A stretch of DNA of 64,000 nt, taken from Allobosea sp. GTDB taxonomy: Bacteria; Pseudomonadota; Alphaproteobacteria; Rhizobiales; Beijerinckiaceae. Of this stretch, positions 1-8,696 are shown one piece after another; position 1 is the first letter of the stretch, and every line of letters begins with the position of its first letter. The notes beneath the pieces were generated by a model. The model did no database searches, was not told the DNA's origin, and worked only from the letters and a program-made list of their open reading frames with translations. A program made the translations under genes and the position numbers. The stretch covers positions 1 to 64,000 of the forward strand of contig NZ_JAUYTP010000006.1 of the NCBI RefSeq assembly GCF_030695125.1. Reading direction: 5' to 3'.

Positions 1-1836
1 GACGACCTTCTCGCCCTGCTGCGCGTGGCTGTCGGCGCCCTCGGCCATGCCGGTGGCCTGGGCGGCGTCCGACGCCGTCTTCTTCACCGTGCCGGCGAAG
101 GCGCCGAGCTGGTTGGTCGCCATCGAGACGGCGTTGCTCTCCTCGCTGGTGCGCTCGGCCAGATCGGTGACGCCGTCGAGGATCTCGGTCGTGGCGCTGC
201 GGACCGCCGCGACCGTCTCCGAGAGCTTGGCCAGCGTGCTCTCGAACTCGTCGGCCAGCGCATTGGTGCCGTTCTTCAGCTCCGCGAAGGCGCCCTGATA
301 CAGCCCCTCGATGCGGGTCGAAAGATGGCCCGCCGAGAGCTCGGCGAGCACGTCGCAGGTTTCCGACAGACCGCCCTGCACCGTCTCCAGCAATTCGTTG
401 ACCGAACCGGCGAGCGCGTTCAACTCGGCATCCGTGAAGTTCGCCTGCACGCGGCGACTGAAATCGCCGGCCGCGGCGGCAGCCACGACCTCGCCGAAGG
501 CGGCGCCGAGTTCCGCCATCATCTCGCGACGCTGTTGCAGGGCCGCCGCATCGTCCTCGATCTTGGCAGCCTCGGCGGCGCGCAGCGCCACCGCATTGTC
601 GCGGAAGAGCAGCACGCTCTTCGAGATGTCGGAGATCTCGTCGTTGCCCTTGGTGTCGACCACCGTCTCCAGCGCCCCATCGGCAATCGCACGCGTCGCC
701 GCCCAGAGCCGGTTCAGGCGCCCGATGATCGCAGGGCGGACATAGAGCAAGGCCAGCACGAGCGCGATCAGCAGCGAGCCGACGCCGATCGCGCCCAGCC
801 ACATCTTGCTCTGCTCGATCAGATTTGCCGTCGAGGCATTTGCGGCCACCGCGCTGGAGCGGGCGGCTGTGACCAGCTTGTCGATTTCCGCGCGCATCGC
901 GGCCGCAGCCTGGTCGATGTCGAGGACGCGGGCATTGATCGCCTCCTGCGTTTCGATGTCGCGCTGGCGCATCGCGACCACGCCGCGCGGCCCTTCACCC
1001 AAGGCGATGACGGCGTCGATCACGCGGGTCCGCGCCTCGTTGGGCATGATCTTGTCGGCGGCGGCCATGTCCTTCTCGATCCGCAGCACGACCGCCTTGA
1101 GACGCTCGCGCGCGAGCCCCAGTCGCGACTGGTCCGCCATCTGGTCAACCTCGCGCAGCAGGCCGATCAGTTCGTTGACCTGCGCTTCGAGCTTGCGCGC
1201 CAGGTCGAAGGCCGGAAACTCGACGTCGTTGATCGCCTTCAGGGCCTCGTCGAGCCGCCCTCCCTCCAGCCCCTTGACGCTTTCGATGCCGAGCACGACG
1301 TTGAACTGGCGCTCATCGGCCTCGCCGCCGACCACCTTGACGAAGTCTTCGCGCACCTTGTTCAGCTGTTCGACGGCGGCAGCCATCTGCGCGGCGTTGC
1401 GCAGCCGGGTTCCGGTCAGGTCGTTGATGTCGTTGATCCGCAGCGAAAGATCGTCGATCGCCTTCTGCACCGGCTTCATGTCGACGCCGCCGATCTTGCC
1501 GACGGCCCGGATCAGTTCGAACTGCTTGGCCTCGATCGTGTCCAGTTCCGTGGTCAGGCGGGCGCGTTGCTGCACCGTCTGCACGTTCATGAAGCGCGGT
1601 GCGAGCGCGGTCGACTGCGTCCCGACCTGGGAGAGTTCGAGCACGAGTTCGACCGTAGGCATCTTGTGCTCGACCATCTCGCCGACCGTGGCGTTGATCC
1701 GGTCATAGGACAGCCAGGCCACCGCGGAGGCGACGATCGTCAGCGTGGTCAATGCGCCGAGCGCGGCATAGATGCGCGCGGCGATGCCGATGCGCCGCGG
1801 CGCGCGCAGGCGCGCCGGTGTCTTGGCCTTCGTCAT
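1..1836 (-). CDS. Methyl-accepting chemotaxis protein (3' end outside window)
   Basis: Chemoreceptor that would signal to CheA/CheW from the inner membrane. The visible 612 residues show a short N-terminal tail, a first membrane segment (about residues 13-35), a long helical periplasmic domain, a second membrane segment (about 342-362, WLGAIGVGSLLIALVLALLY), then HAMP-like linker sequence and the start of the helical signalling domain. The reading frame runs off base 1, so the CheA-binding tip is not visible. ATG at 1836 is preceded by GGAGAG. It lies 34 bp downstream of a solute-binding protein gene on the same strand, so the two may be co-transcribed. The long four-helix-like sensor region resembles receptors with helical bimodular sensors, but the ligand is unknown. 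Confidence 0.93.
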   Translation of the reverse strand, partial: MTKAKTPARLRAPRRIGIAARIYAALGALTTLTIVASAVAWLSYDRINATVGEMVEHKMPTVELVLELSQVGTQSTALAPRFMNVQTVQQRARLTTELDTIEAKQFELIRAVGKIGGVDMKPVQKAIDDLSLRINDINDLTGTRLRNAAQMAAAVEQLNKVREDFVKVVGGEADERQFNVVLGIESVKGLEGGRLDEALKAINDVEFPAFDLARKLEAQVNELIGLLREVDQMADQSRLGLARERLKAVVLRIEKDMAAADKIMPNEARTRVIDAVIALGEGPRGVVAMRQRDIETQEAINARVLDIDQAAAAMRAEIDKLVTAARSSAVAANASTANLIEQSKMWLGAIGVGSLLIALVLALLYVRPAIIGRLNRLWAATRAIADGALETVVDTKGNDEISDISKSVLLFRDNAVALRAAEAAKIEDDAAALQQRREMMAELGAAFGEVVAAAAAGDFSRRVQANFTDAELNALAGSVNELLETVQGGLSETCDVLAELSAGHLSTRIEGLYQGAFAELKNGTNALADEFESTLAKLSETVAAVRSATTEILDGVTDLAERTSEESNAVSMATNQLGAFAGTVKKTASDAAQATGMAEGADSHAQQGEKVV

Positions 1837-1870
1837 GTCACTCTCCGAATTACGACGCGGCAGATGCTGC

Positions 1871-3037
1871 TCAGGCGGACAGAGAGCTGACCGACTTGAA
1901 GGTGCCGTCCGATCCGATGACCGTCAGGTAGACGTCGTCGGAGCCGCGGTTGTCATTGGGGCCGAAGGTCATCTTGAAGCCGCCGAAATCAAAGGAGCCA
2001 TTGGTCAGCGCCTCCATGACAGCCTTGCGGGTCGGGGCCTTGCCGGCCTTTTCGAGAGCGGCAAGGACGGTGCGCCCGACGAGATAGCCTTCCAGCGAAA
2101 CGAAGCCCGGCTTCTTGTCCTTGGCGTCGCTGGCCGCGAGAGCCGCCTGGTAGGCCTTGACCACGGGGATCGACGCATCCGTCGGCAGCGGCACGACCTG
2201 CGTGACATAGACGCCGGCGCCCGCATCGCCGAGTTCGGCAGCCAGCGCATCGGAGCCGACAAAGGAGATGTTCATGAACACCGGCGTGAACTTCACCTGC
2301 TTGCACAGCTTGATGAACTCGGCGCAGGGCTTGTAGGGGCCCACCATCACCACGGCTTCCGGATTGGCCTTGCGGATTTCCAGCAGTGCCGACCGGACCG
2401 CGATCGTGTTGCGCTCGAAGGTGCCTTCGGCGACGAGGCTCATCTTGCGCGCGTCCATCGCCTTCTTGACGCCGGCGAGGCCGGCGCGGCCGAACGCGTC
2501 GTCCTGATAGAAGATCGCGATCTTGGTGAAGCCCTTGTCCTTGACGAGGCGCTCGATCCAGACCTCGGTCTCCTGGAAGTAGGAGGCGCGCACATTGACG
2601 ACATGCGGCAGATAGGGATCGCGCAGGCCCTCGGCGCCGGTGAAGGCTCCGATGAACGGCAGCCCGGCCTCCTTCGCGATCGGATGGGCGGCCATCGCCG
2701 TCGGCGTGCCGACAGGACCGACCAGCGCGAAGACATCCTTGGCGATCAGGGCCTTGGTCGCATCGATCGACTTGCCGGGCTCGTAACCGTCGTCCTGCGT
2801 CAGAAGCTCGATCTTGCGACCCCCGACGCCACCCTTGGCATTGGCTTCCGCGAAGGCGGCGGTGAGTCCATCGCGCATGCCCAAGCCCAGCGCGCTGGCG
2901 GGCCCCTCGAACACGGCCGCCTGGCCGAGCACGATCTTGTCGGCCATCACGCCGGTCTCTGCGAAGGCGCGGCCGGGCAGCAGCGCGGCGGTGGAGGCGC
3001 AGGCAAGGCCAGTCAGGACGTCACGACGATTGATCAT
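1871..3037 (-). CDS. ABC transporter substrate-binding protein, branched-chain amino acid type
   Basis: Periplasmic type I binding protein (Peripla_BP_6/LivJ-like), 388 residues. The N-terminus (MINRRDVLTG...GRAFAET) is a signal peptide with twin arginines, so Tat export is possible. The body has typical family sequence such as IVLGQAAVFEGP near residue 35 and LVGPVGTPTAMA around 110. No permease or ATPase genes are adjacent; the only same-strand neighbour is the chemoreceptor downstream, suggesting an orphan receptor or a role in presenting a ligand for chemotaxis (inference). ATG 3037 was chosen because it opens the signal peptide. The substrate could be an amino acid, amide or aromatic acid; sequence alone does not decide. 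Confidence 0.9.
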   Translation of the reverse strand: MINRRDVLTGLACASTAALLPGRAFAETGVMADKIVLGQAAVFEGPASALGLGMRDGLTAAFAEANAKGGVGGRKIELLTQDDGYEPGKSIDATKALIAKDVFALVGPVGTPTAMAAHPIAKEAGLPFIGAFTGAEGLRDPYLPHVVNVRASYFQETEVWIERLVKDKGFTKIAIFYQDDAFGRAGLAGVKKAMDARKMSLVAEGTFERNTIAVRSALLEIRKANPEAVVMVGPYKPCAEFIKLCKQVKFTPVFMNISFVGSDALAAELGDAGAGVYVTQVVPLPTDASIPVVKAYQAALAASDAKDKKPGFVSLEGYLVGRTVLAALEKAGKAPTRKAVMEALTNGSFDFGGFKMTFGPNDNRGSDDVYLTVIGSDGTFKSVSSLSA

Positions 3038-3141
3038 GAAAGGATCCCCCGGATTTTTTCTTGAGCGGACAGTTGGGTTAGGCCAGCCGACCGGCAGAAT
3101 GAGGGAAAGGCACCTAACGAAAGGTTAAGTGACTGGAGTCT

Positions 3142-3172
3142 TCTGAATCACTGCTGATTTCAACTATTCAGA
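3142..3172. promoter_or_regulatory. Inverted repeat in gene-free stretch upstream of the binding-protein gene
   Basis: The 391-bp gap 3038-3428 holds no convincing gene. It is more AT-rich than its surroundings and contains TCTGAAT / ATTCAGA arms (3142-3148 and 3166-3172, spacer 17 bp), about 105-135 bp upstream of the binding-protein start. A CTAA-N7-TTAA sequence (3114-3128), one base off the CtrA consensus, lies between. Both could be regulator sites for the gene at 3037; neither is proven. A 70-codon plus-strand frame at 3284-3496 lacks a ribosome site and overlaps the thioesterase gene, so it is not called. Confidence 0.3.
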
Positions 3173-3428
3173 TTTTCTTAGTGTATGCGCGCCCGCCCCT
3201 TCAGCACGCGCCAATAAAAAGATCGTCACAAGCAGGCTGAACTTTCGACAGAAAGATCTTCAGCCGCAACAAGGGCGTCCACCATGACGTTGCGCCGCCG
3301 TCGCGCGATACTGCGATCCGACGCAGCGCACGGGGCAATCGCGCTGGCGCCTCGGGCGTTCGGCGCTTCCAACGCGCGCTCGACCCGCTTGCCTCAAAAG
3401 GACGCAGCGCCTGCCGCCGGCGGCGCGC

Positions 3429-3845
3429 CTAGGCCGAGCGGACCAGTTCGGGAACCGGCCGGGGCCGCCCCTCCTCGTCGATCGCCACGAAGGTGAAGGT
3501 CGCGTCGGTCACCTTCTCGTGGACCATCGTGCGGAAGCGCCGGGCCCAGGCCTCGACATGGATCTTCATCGAGGTGCGGCCGACCGACTCGACCTCGGTG
3601 TAGACGCTGAGCACATCACCGACCTTTACGGGCCGGATGAAGGTCATCGCATCGACCGCGATGGTGACGACGCGCCCCTGCGCCCGGTCGACGCCGGCGA
3701 TGCCGCCTGCCGCATCCATGCGCGACATCACCCAGCCGCCGAAGATGTCGCCATTGGCATTGGTGTCGGCCGGCATCGCATTGATGCGCACCGTCAGGTT
3801 GCCGCGCGGCGCCTCGTCCTGCGCCACGCCCGCTTCTCTCGTCAT
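3429..3845 (-). CDS. Acyl-CoA thioesterase (hotdog fold, YciA-like)
   Basis: Predicted cytosolic acyl-CoA hydrolase of 138 residues. The diagnostic segment is MPADTNANGDIFGGWVMSRMD (residues about 21-41), the hotdog-helix region with the Asn/Asp pair typical of YciA/BFIT-type thioesterases, followed by TFIRPVKVGDVLSVYTEV. The open frame extends upstream but the start at 3845 (MTREAGVAQDE) matches family length. It lies 91 bp downstream of the MetE-like gene on the same strand. The acyl-CoA preference cannot be read from sequence. Confidence 0.9.
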   Translation of the reverse strand: MTREAGVAQDEAPRGNLTVRINAMPADTNANGDIFGGWVMSRMDAAGGIAGVDRAQGRVVTIAVDAMTFIRPVKVGDVLSVYTEVESVGRTSMKIHVEAWARRFRTMVHEKVTDATFTFVAIDEEGRPRPVPELVRSA

Positions 3846-3936
3846 CGGCTCAACCCTTGCGCGAATCTCCCGCCATTGGAGCATGCGCCACCGCGCCTGC
3901 GCCAGATGGGACGGATGAGCCGATGAGGGGCCGGCT

Positions 3937-4962
3937 TCAGGCCGCGCCCAGTTCCTTGCGCACCAGCGCCGCGCCGGCCGCCAGCGCCGCGAGCTTGCCA
4001 TAGGCGACCTCCGACGTCATCGGTGCGAGCCCGCAATTGGTGCAGGGGAAGAGCTTCTCGGGCGCCACGAAGGCGAGAGCGGCGCGGATGGTGGCCGCGA
4101 CCTCCTCGGGCGTCTCGATCGCGTTGGAGGCGACGTCGATCGCGCCCGCCAGCACGTCCTTGCCGTTGAGCAGCTTGATCAGGTCGAGCGGCACCTTGGA
4201 GTTGCGGCATTCCAGCGAGACCTGGTCGATCGAGCTCTTCGCGATCGCCGGGAAGGTCTGCTCGTAATGGCGCCACTCCTCGCCGAGGCTCGCCTTCCAG
4301 TCGATATTGGCCTTGATGCCGTAGCCATAGCAGATGTGGACGGCGGTGGTCGCGGTCAGGCCCTGCGCGGCGCGCTCGAGGCAGGCGATGCCCCAGTCCG
4401 GGACCTCCTTCATGTAGACGTTGAAGGCGGGCTCATCGAACTGGATGACGTCGACGCCCAGCGCCTGAAGCTCATGCGCCTCCTCGTTCAGCACGGCCGC
4501 GAACGCCATGGCGAGGTCCTCGCGGCGGCCGTAATGCTCGTCGGCGATCGTGTCGACGATTGTCATCGGCCCCGGCAGCGTGAACTTCAGCTTGCGCGTG
4601 GTGTGGGCGCGGGCGGCCTGCGCCTCCATGCTGTGCACCGGCCCCTTGCGAGTGATCGCGCCGGTCACGGTCGGCACCTCGGCCTCGTAGCGGTTGTTGC
4701 GGATGCCCATGATCGTCTTCTTGTCGAAGTCGATGCCGGCGAGATTGGCCAGGAAGCCATGGACGAAATGCACCCGCGCCTGCTCGCCGTCGCCGACGAT
4801 GTCGATGCCGGCATCCTCCTGCAGCTTGACCGAGAGGATCGTCGCATCGCGCCGGCCCTCCTGCAGCGCCACGCCCTCCAGCTTCCACGGCGCCCAGAGA
4901 CGCTCGGATTCGGCAAGCCAGGTCGGCTTGGGCAGGCTGCCGGCGATGGTGGTGAACAGCAT
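3937..4962 (-). CDS. Cobalamin-independent methionine synthase-like protein, catalytic domain only
   Basis: 341 residues homologous to the C-terminal catalytic half of MetE; the N-terminal half of classical MetE (about 750 residues) is absent. Zinc/homocysteine ligands are visible: H209 and C211 in VHICYGYG, E251 in SLECRN, and C307/C310 in FPCTNCGL. Begins MLFTTIAGSLPKP, and ATG 4962 is preceded by GAGGAAACCTCC. Such short MetE-like proteins include folate-independent methionine synthases and other methyltransferases acting on thiols, so the methyl donor is open. No companion DUF1852 gene is adjacent. I see no recognisable SAM riboswitch in the 160 bp upstream. Confidence 0.85.
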   Translation of the reverse strand: MLFTTIAGSLPKPTWLAESERLWAPWKLEGVALQEGRRDATILSVKLQEDAGIDIVGDGEQARVHFVHGFLANLAGIDFDKKTIMGIRNNRYEAEVPTVTGAITRKGPVHSMEAQAARAHTTRKLKFTLPGPMTIVDTIADEHYGRREDLAMAFAAVLNEEAHELQALGVDVIQFDEPAFNVYMKEVPDWGIACLERAAQGLTATTAVHICYGYGIKANIDWKASLGEEWRHYEQTFPAIAKSSIDQVSLECRNSKVPLDLIKLLNGKDVLAGAIDVASNAIETPEEVAATIRAALAFVAPEKLFPCTNCGLAPMTSEVAYGKLAALAAGAALVRKELGAA

Positions 4963-5125
4963 GGAGGTTTCCTCTGCGGGCTTTTGGTTGCGCCGACATC
5001 GGATGCACGAGGCATCGCCGTCAAGTGTAACGATCAGGTCTGCGACACCGATGCCGGGATCACCGCAGCCAAGTACGAGCTTCCTTGACCACCTCCACGC
5101 CCTGACTGCTCCGGAGAGATGATGC

Positions 5126-5416
5126 TCAGGCGGCGACCAGAGGCGCCAGTTCGGCATAGGCCTCAGCCTTGGCAACCTGTTCGCGCGTCAGATCGTAGCT
5201 GTTCTGGAGATTGAGCCAGAAGCCGGCCGAGGCGCCGAGCACCCGCTCCAGCCTGATCGCGGTGTCGGCCGTCATGCCGGTCTCAGCCCTCAGGAGCTTG
5301 GTGACCCGCGTCGGCGGAACCTTCATGGCGCGCGCGAGCGCTCGGGCCGAAATCCCCATCGGCACGAGGAACTCGTGTTGCAGCATTTCGCCGGGATGGG
5401 TCGTGATGCGCGACAT
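5126..5416 (-). CDS. higA: HigA-family antitoxin
   Basis: 96-residue XRE-type helix-turn-helix protein with the family opening HPGEMLQHEFLVPMGIS and HTH at ALARAMKVPPTRVTKLLRAE. Binds and neutralises the HigB toxin and represses the operon through DNA binding. It is the second gene, 13 bp after the toxin gene, the usual inverted higBA order. Its likely operator is the palindrome upstream of higB. Confidence 0.93.
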   Translation of the reverse strand: MSRITTHPGEMLQHEFLVPMGISARALARAMKVPPTRVTKLLRAETGMTADTAIRLERVLGASAGFWLNLQNSYDLTREQVAKAEAYAELAPLVAA

Positions 5417-5429
5417 CTTGCGCTCTCCC

Positions 5430-5708
5430 TCAGTGATAGTCCGTGATCTCGATCGCGTGGGCCTGTGTCCCGTCCCATTTGAAGCAGATCCGGTATTGGT
5501 CGTTGATCCTGATGCTCCACTGGCCCGAACGATCGCCCTTCAGCGCTTCGAGGCGATTGCCCGGAGGCACACGGAGATCGTCCAGGCGCGTGATGTTCAT
5601 GACGCGGTCGAGCTTTCGCAGCGCGATCGCCTCGAAGCCTCGCCAGCGAGGATGGCAAATGCCGTCCTCGTAAAGCGCCAGCGTGTGCTTGTCGGCGATC
5701 CGCTTCAT
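5430..5708 (-). CDS. higB: HigB-family toxin (RelE/HigB mRNA interferase)
   Basis: 92-residue RelE-superfamily protein; typical motifs LRVPPGNRLEALKGDRSGQWSIRIN and QYRICFKW. Predicted ribosome-dependent mRNA endonuclease. First gene of a two-gene higBA operon. ATG 5708 has no clear Shine-Dalgarno sequence and sits only 7 bp from a perfect palindrome, so translation may be leaderless or from a very short leader (inference). Confidence 0.93.
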   Translation of the reverse strand: MKRIADKHTLALYEDGICHPRWRGFEAIALRKLDRVMNITRLDDLRVPPGNRLEALKGDRSGQWSIRINDQYRICFKWDGTQAHAIEITDYH

Positions 5709-5714
5709 GCGGAC

Positions 5715-5733
5715 TGTTTCATAGCATGAAACA
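5715..5733. promoter_or_regulatory. higBA operator palindrome
   Basis: TGTTTCAT-AGC-ATGAAACA, a perfect 8-bp inverted repeat with a 3-bp centre, immediately upstream of higB. It fits a HigA dimer site. On the minus strand it contains TATGAA, a possible -10 element, so HigA binding would block transcription. Confidence 0.75.
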
Positions 5734-5813
5734 CGAGCGACCGCTATTGCGGGTACCCGGAAGGCGTCAGCGCGAAAATGCGATGCCCGCGCCGTCGGGT
5801 CGCCCGATCGGGT

Positions 5814-7052
5814 TCAGACCGCCGTTGCCGCGGATCCTTCCGGCCGGCGCCGCGCCCGCATCATCAGCCAGCAGACGATCGTCAGGTTGACGAGGTTCCA
5901 GGCCAGACCGTTGAGGAAGGCGGCGCGGTAGGAGGCGAACGCATCGAAGATCGCGCCTGAGACATAGCCGCCGAAGGCCATGCCGAGGATCGTCGCCGAC
6001 ATCACGATGCCGATGCGCATGCCGGCCTCGCGCGCCGGCAGATACTCCCGGATGATCACGGCGTACATCGGCACGATGCCGCCCTGGAACAGGCCGAAGA
6101 TCCCGGTCACGATGAACAGCGAGGTCAGCCCATCGAACCAGAGATACAAGAAAAGCGCCAGCCCCTGCATCAGCGAGCCCAGCGCCAGCGTCGCCGCCCC
6201 ACCGATCCGGTCGGCGACGAAGCCCGAGCCGATCCGGCTGACGATGCCGAGCGCCAGCATCAGGGACAGCATCTCGGCGCCGCGCGCCACGCCATAACCA
6301 AGATCGCCGCAATAGGCGACGATATGGACCTGCGGCATCGCCATCGCCACACAGCAGCAGAACCCCGCGACCGCCAAAAGCCATTGCAGCTGGTTGGCCG
6401 AGAGGCCGAGATCGCCGCGCGCACCGGCGCTTGCCGCATCCTGGGCCGCCATGCTCGCCGCAGAGGGGCGCCGCCGGAAGAAGGGCGCGAGCGGCAGCAT
6501 GATCGCCATCACCGCCAGCCCGATGCCGATATGCGTCGCCCGCCAGCCATGGTTCGCCAGGCCCCAGGTGATCACCTGCGGCCAGATCACGCCCGCCAGA
6601 TAGCTCCCCGACGCGCCAAAGACGACGGCGAGCCCGCGATGCCGCCGAAACCAGTGCGACAGATCGGCGATCAGCGGCGAGAAGCCCGCCCCGCCGCCGA
6701 CGCCGATCAGGAAGAGATGCACCAGCGCGAACTGCCAGAGGCTCTGCGCCAATCCGGCCAGCATGTAGCCGGAGCCGAGCAGCAGCGCCCCGCCGACGAT
6801 CGGCACGATGATGCCGTAGCGGTCGGCGATGCGGCCCATCGCGATGTTGCCGAAGCCGAAGCCCAGCATCACGCAGGTATAGGGCAGCGCGGCGCCCGCC
6901 CGCAGCGTCCCGAACTCGGTCTGCACCGAAGGCAGCACCACCACGACCGACCAGGTGCCGACGCAGGCCGCCGTGCCGACCACGAGCGAAACGACCAGCC
7001 GCAGCCAGGCATAGGAAGAATCGGGCGCGTAGCGGGGATCGTCAGGGGCCAT
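5814..7052 (-). CDS. MFS transporter
   Basis: 412-residue major facilitator with about 12 hydrophobic segments starting at LVVSLVVGTAACVGTWSVVVV, an MGRIADRYG loop between helices 2 and 3, and a central linker RRRPSAASMAAQDAAS. Inner-membrane secondary transporter; substrate unknown (resembles monocarboxylate/YbfB-like MFS). ATG 7052 is preceded by GAGGAAAC. Monocistronic between higB (opposite end, 105 bp) and the PfpI gene. Confidence 0.92.
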   Translation of the reverse strand: MAPDDPRYAPDSSYAWLRLVVSLVVGTAACVGTWSVVVVLPSVQTEFGTLRAGAALPYTCVMLGFGFGNIAMGRIADRYGIIVPIVGGALLLGSGYMLAGLAQSLWQFALVHLFLIGVGGGAGFSPLIADLSHWFRRHRGLAVVFGASGSYLAGVIWPQVITWGLANHGWRATHIGIGLAVMAIMLPLAPFFRRRPSAASMAAQDAASAGARGDLGLSANQLQWLLAVAGFCCCVAMAMPQVHIVAYCGDLGYGVARGAEMLSLMLALGIVSRIGSGFVADRIGGAATLALGSLMQGLALFLYLWFDGLTSLFIVTGIFGLFQGGIVPMYAVIIREYLPAREAGMRIGIVMSATILGMAFGGYVSGAIFDAFASYRAAFLNGLAWNLVNLTIVCWLMMRARRRPEGSAATAV

Positions 7053-7188
7053 GTTTCCTCGGCGCGCCGCTGTGGAGAACGGCGTTCTTGCGCACGAGGA
7101 TTAGGCAGGGCGCAGCGTCACGGCAAGCGCATCCAGAGCAGAGAGGGGCAGCGCCGATGCGCGCATCCTGCCCTCGCAGAAGCGAAAC

Positions 7189-7218
7189 GGGAGCCTCCGT
7201 CCGAAGGCGAAAGCTCCC
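7189..7218 (-). terminator. Possible terminator hairpin after the PfpI gene
   Basis: GGGAGC (7189-7194) and GCTCCC (7213-7218) form a hairpin beginning 21 bp past the PfpI stop; on the minus strand it is followed by GTTTC, so the U-tract is poor. Confidence 0.35.
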
Positions 7219-7239
7219 GAAATCACCAGTCGGCGGTGA

Positions 7240-7800
7240 TCAGGCGGCCTTGCGCTCGTGGCGGCCTTCGTTGATCTCCTCGATGATCTTGGCGACGAAG
7301 GCCGGCAGATCCTCGGGCTTGCGCGAGGTGACGACACCCTTGTCGGTCACGACCTCGCTGTCTTCCCAGAGCGCACCGGCATTGATCATGTCCTGCTTCA
7401 TCGTGCCGTAGGACGTCAGGCGGCGGCCCTTGGCGATGCCCGTGTCGATCAGCAGCCAGGGTGCATGGCAGACGGCCGCGACGACCTTCCCCTGCTTGAA
7501 GAAGGCCTCGATGAGGGCGAGCGCCTTGGGGTTGCCGCGCAGCGTGTCGGGGTTCATCTGCCCGCCGGGCAGGACGATGGCGTCGTAGGCATCGGCGCTG
7601 ACCTCGTCGAGCGTCTTGTCGACCTTGACCGCCCGGCCCCAGTCCTTCTGGTCCCAGCCCGTGATCTCGCCGGCATCGGGCGAGACGATATGCACGGTGG
7701 CGCCGGCCTCTTTCAGCTTGGCATGGGGCACGTCGAGTTCCGACTGCTCGAAACCGTTGGTGGAAAGGATGAGAATGGTCTTGCCAGAAAGCGCGCTCAT
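7240..7800 (-). CDS. DJ-1/PfpI family protein (class I glutamine amidotransferase-like)
   Basis: 186 residues with the DJ-1/PfpI fold. Nucleophile elbow AAVCHAPWLL places Cys111-His112, and IVLPGGQMNPDTLR contributes the oxyanion region. Members are stress-linked proteases, chaperones or glyoxalase/deglycase-like enzymes; the activity here is not decided by sequence. Start ATG 7800 follows GGAGGCTCTTC. Followed by a possible terminator, and preceded by hlyU on the same strand with a 97-bp gap. Confidence 0.92.
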   Translation of the reverse strand: MSALSGKTILILSTNGFEQSELDVPHAKLKEAGATVHIVSPDAGEITGWDQKDWGRAVKVDKTLDEVSADAYDAIVLPGGQMNPDTLRGNPKALALIEAFFKQGKVVAAVCHAPWLLIDTGIAKGRRLTSYGTMKQDMINAGALWEDSEVVTDKGVVTSRKPEDLPAFVAKIIEEINEGRHERKAA

Positions 7801-7897
7801 GAAGAGCCTCCGTGTTCGGGGTGCAGGTGATGCCCCGACAACCCGCGGATGGCGCGTCCGTTCCCGCGCGAAAACGTCGCTGTGGCCGTGCCAGGAC

Positions 7898-8185
7898 CTA
7901 CCGGAACACCGCCTCGCCCTGCTGGTCGACGAGTTGCTGGCCCTTGACCAGGGTGAAATCGACAGCCTCCGCCTGTCCCGGGAAGCGGTCGGCCCGGACG
8001 AAGCGGTGGCTCTTCACCTCGCCCTCGATCGACTTCTCGACGACGCCGCACAGCTGCCACTGGCCGCCATCCTGATAGGGCGTGGCATGGATGGTGAAGC
8101 CGTTATGCTCGATGCTCTTGAGCGGACCGGCCGGCTTGTCGTCGGCCGGCTTGCGGCCACCGAACAGGGATTTCAGGAAGGACAC
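7898..8185 (-). CDS. HlyU-family protein, GTG start
   Basis: 95 residues starting VSFLKSLFGGRKP, the characteristic HlyU opening, with the later conserved SHRFVRADRF. Homologues are called transcriptional activators after Vibrio HlyU, but many alphaproteobacterial copies are uncharacterised. The GTG at 8185 is preferred over the upstream ATG at 8212 because AGGAAA lies just before it and the encoded start matches the family. Confidence 0.82.
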   Translation of the reverse strand: MSFLKSLFGGRKPADDKPAGPLKSIEHNGFTIHATPYQDGGQWQLCGVVEKSIEGEVKSHRFVRADRFPGQAEAVDFTLVKGQQLVDQQGEAVFR

Positions 8186-8267
8186 CGGGCTTTCCTCCGA
8201 CCATGGATGCAAGGATGCTGGCAGACCTATCCGCGCACGCTGCCGCTGCCAAGGCCGACCGCGCCCC

Positions 8268-8693
8268 TCACCCCGCCAGATGCAGCACGACCTCGCGCCG
8301 GTGCGGCCGCGCGCGATGCTCGAACAGATAGATCCCCTGCCAGGTGCCCAGCACCAGCCGGCCGTCCATTACGGGCACGCCCAGCGACACCGGCGTCAGC
8401 GCCGCCTTGAGATGGGCCGGCATGTCGTCGGGCCCCTCGGCGCGATGGACGAGATACTCCATCGCCGGATCGTCGGCGGAGGGAACCAGCCGGCGGAAGA
8501 ACGCGTCGAGATCAACACGCACATCCGGGTCGGCGTTCTCCTGGATCAGGAGCGAGCAGGAGGTGTGCCGCACGAAAAGCGTCAGCAGCCCGGTCGCGAT
8601 CCCCGCCTGCGCGACAAAATGCACGGCGCGGTCCGTAAATTCGTAGAGGCCTGGCCCGGTCGTGGCGAGGGTGAGGATGGTCCGGCTGATCAC
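8268..8693 (-). CDS. YjbQ/UPF0047 family protein
   Basis: 141 residues with the family signature HTSCSLLIQENADPDV (about residues 43-58) and LGTWQGIYLFEHR near the C-terminus. Family members have been named secondary thiamine-phosphate synthases from weak activity; the physiological role is unclear. The start is GTG at 8693, three bases after the stop of the LysE-type gene, so translation is probably coupled to that gene. Confidence 0.92.
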   Translation of the reverse strand: MISRTILTLATTGPGLYEFTDRAVHFVAQAGIATGLLTLFVRHTSCSLLIQENADPDVRVDLDAFFRRLVPSADDPAMEYLVHRAEGPDDMPAHLKAALTPVSLGVPVMDGRLVLGTWQGIYLFEHRARPHRREVVLHLAG

Positions 8694-8696
8694 GGC

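Noticed and set aside
25..1890. 621-codon plus-strand frame opposite the chemoreceptor
   Set aside because: The minus-strand receptor has a clear start, membrane segments and signalling sequence; the plus frame is compositional noise.
3114..3128. CTAA-N7-TTAA as a CtrA site before the binding-protein gene
   Set aside because: One mismatch in a half site and no second box or flagellar gene nearby; noted only inside the intergenic entry.
3284..3496. 70-codon Arg-rich frame between the binding-protein and thioesterase genes
   Set aside because: No ribosome site, biased composition, and overlap with the thioesterase 3' end.
4963..5125. Possible SAM or cobalamin riboswitch before the MetE-like gene
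   Set aside because: I could not find the conserved cores or a matching terminator; a covariance-model search would be decisive.
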